From Paragordius varius (Eukaryota > Nematomorpha): a DNA stretch of 64,000 bases. How positions within the stretch are numbered: the stretch's first letter is position 1; every line of letters starts with the position of its first letter. The translations under genes and the position numbers were made by a program. The stretch covers positions 4,712,001 through 4,776,000 of the forward strand of contig OZ176050.1 in the NCBI GenBank assembly GCA_964247055.1, written 5' to 3'. Under the pieces are notes generated by a model. That model was given only the letters and a program-made list of their open reading frames with translations, was not told the origin of the DNA and made no database searches. Below are positions 48,915 through 61,700 of the stretch, piece by piece.

Positions 48915-50193
48915 TTTATGCCTTAAAACTTATAAAGAGAGGATATTATTAGAATATTCTAATTTTTGTGCATTTCAAAACTAAAAGGGCCCTACAGATC
49001 ATTTGTTGGCAATCAACAGTTAAACAAATAATAGATTACTAATCACTTAAATTTTTAATGAATATATAACCTTGCAAAAATTTTACTTGTTTAATAATTT
49101 CATATCAAATATTATTTTTGATTTAGTTTAGTATTATTACATTTTAATTATCAATTAACCTTTATATACTAAAAATTGAGAAGGCTAGTTTTTTTTAAAT
49201 TTTAATACATGGAATTTATGACATAAAAATTAAAAAAAATATATATAGAATTTTAAAGACCGTATTTCGTGGGTTTTTAAGCATAATAATGGAAACGGTA
49301 TAAAAATTATAAGACATTTAGTTTCTGTATAATTTAATTACGCTAATCGTTCCTATCCCTTCAGAATTTTGTTTTAAACATTTCTATATCATTTAAATAA
49401 TTTATTGAATAAAAATTTTATATTTAACCTTGACAACTCTTAATCAAACTTTTAAAGTGCAGAAAATGTTAATCATCTATTATATTTATAAAAAATGACT
49501 GTTATATTAAAGTGTTTTCAGTTTCTAATATGCTAAATATGACAAACAAAATTTTGTCAAAAATTAAATTGTAAAACAATTGCATTGTTTTAAAAGGTAT
49601 ATTTTATGTCATAATATAGCATATACTAAAATGTGAAATCTTTGCATTTAATATAAGACTGACATTAGAGGGGGCAAAAGACTTTCGAGGCCCACATCTA
49701 AAATATTTAGTATTTTTTGTTATTTAAACACTTGATTACATATTCATTTTTTGTATACATGGTGCTTTTGTTTTTGCCTACACGGGTGATTTGAGAGAGT
49801 TATAAAAACTTTGTGGTAACTGCTCCATATTGACTTATTTTGCGCATATCTTTTAGGAAATTGTGACAAAACGCTTCAATCTGAATAATATCATTAAAAT
49901 ATATCATAAACTACCGAAAAGCAAATATATATTTTAAATTTTAGATGTGAGCTCCGAAGGTCCAACATTTCTGCCCTCCCAAACAGGCCAATAATATTAT
50001 TAAAAAGCGAAAAATTGCGATTGCTTGATAATAGTTTTAAACTGATTCTAAATTTTGACAAAAAAAGTTTTTTCTAAAAAATAGTTATTTTCCTTTACAA
50101 TTTAATTGTAACAAAATTTGTGGAAGTATTTTTTATAATATTTTACACGATGGGAACGTTATATGAACGCTTTAAGATATCAACAATCCATTA
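48915..50193. other. Intergenic, AT-rich, with dispersed repeat
   Basis: No gene seen. The segment from about 49650 carries pieces of the dispersed repeat also found at 26.7-28.2 kb (GTGGTAACTGCTCCATATT near 49813). Confidence 0.5.
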
Positions 50194-50650
50194 CCTTTTG
50201 GGGAGTTTTATATCCCAGGGCATTTTAAAATTTGAATATCTTAAAATGTTTTTAAGGTAAAAAGCCGAATTTAACATGCCTTGTCAAGCGCATTATACAT
50301 AAAATAATTAAAAAATGTAATCCTCATCTCAAACTTTTTTTCCAACATTTTCTATAAATTCTTTTGAATCGCTAATGCAACAGGCAAATATATTTATATT
50401 TTGGTTAGAATGTAAATAATTAACTATAAAAAGCGTACAGGCGACACTTTACGAGAAAAAACCTGATGTTTATTTTTATATTAGCAGGTAATTTCATTCG
50501 TGTTTTTGAGCTGTCCCAATTTTCTCTAGAAGTCACAAAACTGTTAAAAAGGCTTTTATATAAGAAAACATTGTTGAATAAATTTTTCAAAACAACATTC
50601 ATAACAGTTTTAATTACAAAATTAAGCTCTGGGAAAAACTACTCCAAAAG
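50194..50650. mobile_element. 0.5 kb MITE, copy 2
   Basis: Left end CCTTTTGGGGAGTTTTATAT with CCCAGGGC after it; right end AAGCTCTGGGAAAAACTAC then CCAAAAGG, inverted. The interior matches copy 1, for example CCTCATCTCAAACTTTTT and AATCGCTAATGCAACAGGC. No coding capacity. Confidence 0.75.
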
Positions 50651-52742
50651 GTAAACTAGGATAAAAAAATGAATATGTAATGAAATGTTAAATAACACAA
50701 TATCTATTTAATTCGATTACACTCTATCAATCAGAATTAAAATTCAAAAGTGCGTTTGCTTTTTAATTTAAATTATTAAAATACAAAAAAATATCTGATG
50801 ATAAAATGTATCAGGATTATCATGGTACTTTTAAGGGCGCTAACAAGCGATTTAAGATAGCTACATGTATGGCTGCTCCATATAAAAAATGGCAGAATTT
50901 GCGATTATGTTAACACTTATTTCAATTTTTGTTCTATATGAAGTGGGGTGATTATATATCACATTTAAATTATTAAAGTTATATTTGTTAAAATTAAATT
51001 AAACATTGCTCTCATGTATTACACTTCATTCAAAATCAGGATTATGAAAAAATAACCTGGTATACATTTATATATTTAAGAAAGTTATTTACACTTTTGT
51101 GGTAAGTGCTCCATATTATTTAGCATATATTTAATATTTTTATAGCGCAATCCCGGCATTATTGAGTTTATTTTAACACTTCGATCCAAATTGGGGTGTC
51201 TTACACCCCCGACAAAATTTGAGTTGGGATTGAAACTACTGAATGAAAAGGTCCCAATTAAAATTTATGCTTCTATCCTAATAAAAATTATATAAATATG
51301 CCATAAAATTTTGTTTTAAAAATGTTTCATAAATTACTTGACGCCATTTTTGTTTTACAAAATTTTTGAATCGTATTCATTTAATTTTAAGGGTAAAATT
51401 AAAGGTAATTTTTTTTAAATTACATCCAACATTGATAGAAATAGACAAAGCTGTTTTTTTGCATTATTTTTCAATTTTACCTTTGCACACATGCCACGGT
51501 GACCAAACTTTTACCTTTCGATAAACTTAAAATAAGTAATATTAAGTATTTTTGAATAAAATATTTTTATATATTTCGGTTTAGTAATGTTATATAAGTG
51601 CAAAATTTTGCCATGGTTTCGATTCCTTCCATATTTTTTAACGAATTTAATTTTAAACAGTACGGTATTAACTACCCTAATTTGATTGAAGGACTAAAAT
51701 GATTGTGTTGTATCCAAGTGTTAAGAGAATTAGCCCATTTTAGAGAGCGAAAGAATTTGGGACTTAGGAAGCCCACATCTAAAAATTATATTTGAAATAG
51801 TGTTGCTTTTTATATGTAGTTTGTGATATCTTTTAGTGATATTTTTTAAAAATGCTCCAGCTTTCCCGAATAATTTTATTTCTAAAAATCTGCCTGAGTT
51901 TTATTTGATATTAACTAAAAATTATTTTAAAAACAATAGTGTTATTAATTATTTAGTTTGTAAAAATTCGGAACGTACTTTTACTATTTTGAGCCATGTA
52001 TGAAACTGTTTAAAACGCTTACAGATGTGATATAAACACTTTCTATATACATTGATGTTGAATATTTCTATGACCTCAAAATTTAATTAAAATATTCATT
52101 CAGTTTCAATATGTTTAATCAAAATTGTCTTTTTAACAAATCAAAAATTCTGAGGCAATAGAAATTCATCATCATCATATATATAAACAGGGTTTTTATA
52201 GTATTAAAGCGTTTCGTTTTTAATGACTCAAAATAGTATAGCTTCAACCAAATTCATTCATTTTTTAAAATATTTTAAGTGGATATTAAAGCTATCCTAT
52301 ATTAAATATTATCGCGCGCCCGGCATTTTTGCGTGGAAATTAAGATAACTAGCCCACTTCAAAAGAGTAATTTTATATATCTGAAACCGACATTTTTTGC
52401 TACATCTAATCGCAAAAAAGCCAAAACTAATATAATATGATTAAAATTTAATATCAAATGTCTTTAATGCATCTGATGTTAAATTTTGTTTTTGCAATTC
52501 GTTCGAAAAGGATGTTAAACAGATCCAAACTTTTTTCTCATTTAACTTAATCTATTTTAATAAATAGTTTGATAATTATATTTTAGCCAAATATTTAGCA
52601 TCATAAAACAGTCTGCTAAAAACACCTAAAAAGCACATATAAATTTTAGCTCAGATGTTTTATCATCACATATCAAAATCATGTGAAAAATCATCCTAAG
52701 GCATTTTGAATTTTATATTGGTAAATTTACCATAGTTTTGTA
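50651..52742. repeat. Unclassified dispersed repeat region
   Basis: Repeat pieces shared with 26.7-28.2 kb (TGTATCAGGATTATCATGG near 50807; ACTTTTGTGGTAAGTGCTCC near 51097; AGTGATATTTTTT near 51835). No gene is visible. The last few hundred bases must hold the promoter of the receptor gene. Confidence 0.45.
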
Positions 52743-55700
52743 ATGCTGAATTGGTTAGTATTATGGACTAGTATTATAATTATAAGATATATAGACGCCA
52801 TGTTTGATATTGCAAGTATAATATATTTTTAAATTAGATATAATTCCAAAAAACGATATTAATGTTAGAGTTGGTGAAAATATATCCATACAAGTTATAC
52901 TGAATCAGCATCACATTGACAATGGATGTATCCCAGAGAACATTAAATTTTATCTTAAAGGGACAAATTTAACCTATCTTACAGCAATTCAAAGTATTTA
53001 TTACAAAATATTTACGCAATCATATATTAAAATAATGGTTTTTATTTCCTAGAAAAGTGATTTGTCATGAATAAATTATAAAAGAATGCAATTTTTAAAT
53101 GTAAACAAATAAATTATATTTGAATATATAAACAGACGAGAGTGTAGTTAATTTGCAAATAATAAATGCTCAACCAGAAGATTCAGGATTCTATCAAATA
53201 GTGTGCGACATTAATGGCTATAAAAAAGCTTTCCTTGGAGCTCGTTATGTCAAAGTTCTAAGTAAGTAAAATTGTTCTCATAATTTTTTATGCGTAAATT
53301 TAAGTTTTTTCACATTATATATTGCGGTGTAATTTATAAATCTTTTGAAATTTATTTGTTGACATTGAATAATGTTTTAATTTAAATTATAGGTATGCCA
53401 GCCTTAGTGTATGATTTTTATTGTTTCAGTCAAAATTGGATGGAAATGGAATGTAGATGGAAAGCGCCCAACACCGGTGATAAACATATTCTATATTACG
53501 GCGTTTTCAATTACCCTAATATAACAGAACGGAGGTTAGTTATACCATAAATATATCAAAAATATATACAATTTATAGAAAACTTATCTTGAATATGTTT
53601 TATATATGTAATAGGTATAGTGTGTTTTTAATTTAATTAATCAGGTTCAAATATTATAGTCAGAATCATATGGTTTTTATATGTTCTGTGGCTTTAAAAC
53701 AGTCCAATTATAATATTCTAAGCCTTTTTACATTTGTTGGATTAAATTTTAGATATAGTTAATAATTGGGAATTTATTAATCGGGTAAACTAAATGATTA
53801 ACCAAATTAGGAAGGAGAGTATTCATTTTGTCTTAATTTTTGAGATATGGTACAACGCTAAAATAATCAGTCATCAATATAATCTATTTTAATGCATAAA
53901 ATGCTAATTCACTTAAAATAGTTTTAAAATATACAAAGGTTAGGGTTTTGGTTTTATAAATTATGAAAGTTAATATTATAAATAATTATTATAGTAATAC
54001 TGATCCATGATACATGGTTTGTTATTCGCTTCATAATTTATGTAAACAATCAATTACTTTTATAATTAAATTTTATTTTTTTACCCAATTAATTTAAAAT
54101 TAATTAAATAATATATTCTTGGCTCATTTTGATGGCTAAAAATTCCGCATTTTGGTAGTTTATAGGATAAAACATGTGGCTTATAAATTACGAGGACCAT
54201 TTAGTAATCGCAAAAATGAATAATATTAGAACGAGCTATTGGTATTGAGCCGCTGTTTATATTAAAAGAGTGGGGAATCGTAGTCTATAATTTCTGAAGC
54301 TTATTATCCAGAGAACTTAAAAAAATGACCAAATATTGTTCAGTTATGCGTATTTGGTGTATTCCATAATATTTTGCATATTATTACATTTTATCTCACA
54401 ATTGATGAAATATTGTAAACTCTATCAAAAACCTAGTTGAAGGGGGCTTAAAAATTTCAAACATTATGCCTATTATTAAATCTAACATATTTATTTAGCC
54501 GGTGCCCATCAGATCGGGATATATTCCTTAAACAAATTAACCTTGATTCACATACTCTCAAAGCAAATGAAGAAAAGCACAATCAAGTTGTTGAAGGTTT
54601 TTATCAGTATTATCTTATTTTTTGTGTCTATTCTAGCATTTTGCATGAATTTATGTAGATCTTCACTTTTTTACCTAATATATATATATATATATATATA
54701 TACTTTGTTTATAAATATTCCTTATTATTATTTTTAATTACTAATTATCATCTTTTTATATTTAATTATGTTAGAGATTCATTGTAACCATATATGTTCT
54801 TAATAAGATATTTAAATGCAATTTAATTTTTAACAATTCATAGAATATCTCAGGGTTTAAAATCGTCTTTAATTAAACCAATGAACATTTTTGTAAAAAC
54901 GTATTTTTAGGCAGTTGTAAATTTGTCAATCGACCATTTGGTTTCAACGATGATGATATCAAATTTTTTCCTGACTGGAAGTATTACTTCATTATGTTAT
55001 CGTACAATGAAATCGAACAGCGCTCACAGTATTTCAATATAACTCCCAAAGGTAAATTATGACATAATTTAATTTAAAAGGGTTTTTTTGACTCAAATAC
55101 TATTTTTTAAACATTAAAGATATTTTAATATTTTTTTAAGTTTTGATTTATCATATAATAATTATTATTATTAAACGATTTACTTTCATATTGTAATAGA
55201 TATTATAAAACCGGATCCACCTCTTGTTAATGTTACAAGGCGAGATCGGACCATAGAACTTAAATTATTATCAGCAACTTCCATTTTCCCTGATACACTG
55301 CCCTTGGTATATAAAATTTAAGTTTTTACAAAAAAGGCTTCCATATTCTATGACATAAAATTTATCATATATTACATTTTAAATAAGAAGCGTCCAGTAA
55401 AGGCGAATATTTTTTAAAAACCGTCATACATGCGATTTTTTCATATAACCTATCGTTTAGGCTTCCAAAATTATTAAACTGTATTTTCTATTATATTTTT
55501 TACTATTTAAATAAAATTTGGTATTGTATTTTTAGATATTTAGTTTAAACTTAACCATTCCGGCATACCCAGCATTTTGGAAAGTTTGGTCCTTTCGTTT
55601 TAGACCGGCTACGAGTGGTAGCGCTTTTTATGATATGTTGAGGGATGCTTTTAATGACACCAAATATCAACAAAAACAACCTAATGTTGTGAGAAGAAAA

Positions 55701-58700
55701 CTTGAACGAATTATTCAACAAAATGATGTTTTGGATGCAAAGTAATAAAATTTTTATTATCTGAAATATATCACTATCCTAAAGTTTATTATTTTAGCTT
55801 TTAAGCCAATGAAATATTTATAAATACCAAATTTTTTTTATCTTTTTTGACCTTTTTAAAAAACTCTTAAGCCCCTGATGAAGATGTATATTATCTTTTG
55901 ATAACACTCTATTTTTGGGATAGTTTTATACGCAGAGAATGATATATAAATATCCTAAAAGGTATTAAAGTTATATAGCCAAATTTGAAAATGCGCTTCG
56001 ATTATTCTTTTAGGCGAATTATACAAAATTTCTCTTTTAAAAAATGTTAAATTAAAAAATCTCCATTTTAAACTTGTTGCTATTATTTTTTTCTTAATGT
56101 TGTTTTGAATCGCTTGTGCAACATGCAAATGTATCTTTTGGTTAGAAAAGGTAAATAATTACCTCTAAAAAGCTTTCAGGCTACATGTTACCAGCAAAAA
56201 CTTGATATATTTTATTATAACATCAGCTGCTGTTTGTTTCAATTGTGTTTTGGAGCTGTCTTTAGACTGTAGAAGTCACAAAAATGTAAAAAATATAAGC
56301 TTTCATATGTAACACATGAGAACAATGTTTGATAATTAAATTATAACACTGTAGTTTATTTACAAAATTAAGCTTTGGGATATAAAACCACCTTAATATG
56401 TAATTTAGGACAAAAAAGTGAATAGGTTAGATAGTGTTAAAAGAAACCTGGGCTTTTTATATATTGATACCATATACAATTCAAATTTCTTAAACAATTT
56501 AAATTCACCCTCGAACAATTCTAATCTCAAATAAATTATATATTTATTAAGATTAAAAATTATTTGTATTTTTATATATTTTTAAAAAATAAAATTTTGT
56601 TTTAACTTAAAATAATACTGAATAAGCCAAAAAGGTATATTACATATTGATAATGAAATATATTAGTTGGAAAACGCATAATGTTTTAGTGTTTTGAATT
56701 GTTCGAGGGTGAATTTGAGCTGTAATATAATATTATATCAAATAAATGAAACACTGAATTCACTATTGTTATTATTTAAAGTAAACGACATAGAAGATTA
56801 TGGAAAAACTATGATATAGATCATACCATATTCGCTAATATGAGCTCAAGTTATGAAGTTATTTTGGCTGATCTTTACAAAAATGCATCCAAGCTATCCC
56901 TCTTTCAAGTCCATCATCTCAAAAGTCCCCACATTGATTGGTCGGAATTCATTATGGATAGTAATATAATTTTTATAGCCTATAGTTTTATATTTAGTTA
57001 ATCTTTGAAAAAAATTGAATTTATATAAATTTAATTTTTGTTTAAATATACATCTTAAACTATAAAAATTTGGTTATAGACAAGAGTTATGAAGGAAAAC
57101 TGTGGTTAAATCACACGACATTTACAGTTTATATATCTGATCTCCTACCATATGTGCAATACAAAGTATTTATGTTAAGCAAACCAGTTAACAAAGGATT
57201 TTATAGTGATCCACAAAATTTCACGTTTGATTTACCTGAAGCAGGTTAATTATATCAAATTGTTTTTATAAATATATTTAATAATGGTTGTTTCATAAAA
57301 ATACATCAATATATATTTAATCACAATTAGCACCAAAGTATATTCCCCGTACTTCGATTAGCGCATTTGAATTGACAAGAACATACACGGAAAATAACAA
57401 CAAACTAACTATTTATTGGAAGGTAACGTATTTATCAAAAAATATTTAAAAATATTAGATATCTAGCCCTTCATATTTTGAACATATTCTATCTTTACAG
57501 TAAATTTAATTAATTTTTATATGTATTCGATTAATATTTTTAATTGCTCGAAACAAAATTTATCGTTCTTTGTACTAAAAAAATTTGGGTCGGATATCAT
57601 GAGTAAAAATGTTGGATATAATATTTTTCGATGGTTTTTTTAAAATGTTTATAGAAATATAAATATAACTTTGTTATTGGCAAAGCTATACGTCTGTATT
57701 TAGCATTTTTATAAATTATGAAATAACGTATTAATTGGATCAATAGTCGGTACCATCTGTATTTCAATTTGGAACTCACTTTTATTACAATGTGTACGAT
57801 GAGGAGAACTTGGTAGCAACCAATTTATCCAACAACTTTTACGCTATTCAAGTCGAGAAATATAACTTAAAACGCCACTTCTTCACAATAACGAGTGTCA
57901 ATAGAATGGGTGAAAGTGAACAATCCCTACCTATTCCTTTTTGCCAGAAAGATTTTTGTAAGTTACATGGACCAATTTTTTTTTAATTTTAAAATTGATT
58001 CAAGACCATATATTTTAGCAAAGATTTTATAATTTTGTTTTGCATACATATTCGCATGCATTATTAATACAAATATTTTAGTACCAAACCCTTTAAATGT
58101 AAGGGTAGTCCATTATTCACGAACGCAATATAGTTTGATTTGGAGTTATCCAAGAAAAGTGGATCACATTGGATACATAACGGTAGTTATTTTCCCTGTC
58201 ATATATTGTAAAGTGTAAAAATCGAAAAATTAAATGTTTATTATATCCTTTTATTTTAAAATCCGAATTGCAATAAACACTTTTGCATTTTTTAGTATAA
58301 TACGGCCGTAAAGGGTTTAAATTGTTTTAAAAATAAAAAATGGAATTTTTTAAATATTTTTTCCAAATATGATTTTTTAGTGCTTAAATAAATAAATTAG
58401 ATATCCAAAAAGTATTCATTTTTTGCTTATCCACGGATATTAATCATTTAAAAAAGCTAAATAACAGTTTACATATAGATTTCTAAATCATATTATACCT
58501 TAAATTTCCATAAAACTTTCTTTCCTACAGGTTTATTGGTGTAAAATTCACAAATACATACCATACACGTGTGGTCCGGATATAGAGTGGCGAAGATTAC
58601 AGCTTAATGATAGCCTTTTAACCGTTTATACGTATGATACATCATCAACGAACAACGCTAACTTATCGCCATTAAACAACTTAATTGCCAGTAATAAAAA

Positions 58701-61700
58701 ATTTATCAATATATCTGAAATCCGTGCTCCTTACAACCAACAATCATTAGCAATTAACCAAGACCCGTATCTTAGATTGGCTAAAGCACTCAAAGTTAGA
58801 TATAATGAAACACAATTCATTGTTCCACTGAGTATTGCCGCCTTTAACCTTACGTTGGATACAAATTTTTTGGCTGGTGTGGCTTTTGAACCTCCTCTTG
58901 GTCCCGATCAGAGTTTTTCGTCTCAAGGCATAGTTTGGGGATTGTGTGTACTCAAATATCAACAAGGTTACCCATCTTTTTTGAGTTATTAAGCTTTTTT
59001 TAAGTTATAACATGAAATGTCTAAAACGACAACTCAACTATTATACTTAATTTTATACATTTATAATACTTAAAAAACATGGAAAAAAAAAACAAATTAG
59101 TAATAGTTTTTTATCGATCGTGTGAAATATTACACGTATATTTGTGTTAGCATTTTCATAATTATACCATTTTAAATTAAAAAATATAACTTTTTAAGAC
59201 GTAATATTTTTGTTTGCATAGAACCCAAACCACCTAGACTGAGTTCGCAATCGTGGACGGCCCTTACCTCCCATTCGATTCGCATTGACTGGACCAAAGA
59301 AATGTGCCAAAGTGAGGGTGGCCCAGTTGCTTATTATGAACTAACGTACGTTCCAATACGTTACATGGATAACCATATTGATAATACAATCAAAAATAGT
59401 TTTGTAGAAAAGAGGGGATCTTTTGTAACACCCTTAAACTCTAACATTGGCGGTACAAGATTGAAAATAGATAAATTACCTCCTATACCTAGGTATGTGG
59501 CGATATTTTATTGGATTTTTGTTATATAATGAGATTTATTTGGATTATGATCGAAAACTCTTTGGAAGAAATAACTTTAGAGATTGATTTTTAAGCTTTT
59601 TAGCACATAATTAAATTATTAAAATAAATTCATATTGCCTATTAAATTAATTTTTTTTACACAACAGAACTGAAAATAATGCGTTTGCAGAGCCCGAAGG
59701 TTATGGAGGGGACCGATTCAAAGGGTAATTTTAATAATAAATTTTACATAAAAGTGTAACATTTTTTTGATTAACATTGAGCTAATATCTTAATTATAAA
59801 ATGATTTGATAAACAATAATATTTTTACAAAATCTATTTTAACCCGATTGTTTCAACCGCATAATATAATAGAACACCAAAAGTTTTGCGAATTCACGTT
59901 CCAATACCTGAACCAGAAACATTATCACATCCTGCTACTCTGTTAAAAAGTAATAAAAGTAAAAGTAATAATAAAAAACCTAAATCGTTCCGTGAATATT
60001 CACATGCTGTATCCAGCGTGGCCAAACCGTTACGACGGAGTTATCAAACAGCCCTTCGTAAACGCCTTTTCAAGGAGGCCAATAACAAAATTTTAGTTAA
60101 CAAAAACCAAAATGGGACAATGACACAACATTATTTAGATGCATTAGATGAGGATGCTATCAGAATGTATTCTGGAATTATGAATTCAGATGAAAACAAC
60201 AACAATAATGAAATAGTCGAGGAACAGTACCCATTATTTGCCGGCTCTGATTGGGATAATGATGCTTTACAAGATTACAAACATGATGGGCCGGTTCAAC
60301 ACATAAAAGGTAGGATAAAATATTTCGTTACACCTGTTTATGAATGTATTATTGTGGGTTATCATGAGAGAGATTATGATTATTTTTTAAGAAATTGGGT
60401 CTTTTACGTCATATAAAAGTATTAGATAATGGTTTTTACCTATTTACATTGGTAGATTCACATGGTTTTTTAATTTTTTGTATTTGACATTTATTAATTG
60501 TTGTAAACCTATAATAAGCATTTATCCAAATTTTTTGTTGGTTTAGTTAAACATTCATTTGCATTTCTGATATTATGGTTATGACCAAATTTATCGATCA
60601 AAATAACAATTTTTACCGATCAAAACGCGATATATTAACATTATTTTTCGTTAAAAATGCATTTTTATATTATTTACAAATTAAGGTATCCCATATTCCA
60701 ATGCTTCCTATGCAATTATTTCTGGCCTTCAGCCCTATACGACATACCTTGTGTGGATGCGATCAATAAGCTTAGCTAAATCGATTAGTGCCTCTTCTCG
60801 ACGCATTCATGTTACCACGCTTCAAGATTGTAATTTTGCTATATGAGATGCTCCTTTTTAATTTATATAATTTTCTCTTGTTTTAACAACTTAAATATTG
60901 TTTTTTAAATTGATATGCTTTTTTATACAACCTAGAATGGTCTAATACGCATTCATGTATTATTTACAGTAAAAATTGAATTTATATGGACAAAATGTAA
61001 AAATAAAGACAAATATTCTTTTTTAAAAGACAACAATACTTTTTAAACCTTAATTAATTTAAATATAAGTTATTGTTTTGAACTGTAAATTATAAAATAG
61101 AGACGTATATTGGTAACACAATCAATGACATATTTTACGATTGTTATTAAATAGCTTAGATAGTAAAAATTAAAGTTTCAAAAATTTGGAAAAAAATATT
61201 TGTCTTTATATTTTTATATTTTGTCCGTATAATTTCGGTTTTTACTGTAATTCGGTTTTCTTCCATATTTTTAAAGATAAGGTTTTTCTCCACTTTGACT
61301 AATTGTATTTACATCCTTATTTGGTTTTTTTATTAATTAATTGTATAGTACCGGTGGATCCATGTACAAATTTGAGTATAGCAAGTTCAAGTGAAAACGC
61401 TATAGAATTTTTGTGGGAACCTCCGAAAATACCTAATGGGCCAATCTCTCATTATTACATTACAGTTAAATACATTGAACCAATGTATGCCATAAATCAT
61501 ACATTGTTACCTCATCCATTGTCTATCAAACATAAACGTATATTTTTTAATTTATTTTTTTTATTAAGGAGTTGCCAAGAAAATATGTTTAAGTTTTTGT
61601 ACGTAATCATACAGTCATGTATCCTTTATTTTATCAATTTTTTCGTTAAATGGGTATTTATATATGGTAAGAACGGAAAAACAGCTCGGTAATTTTTATT

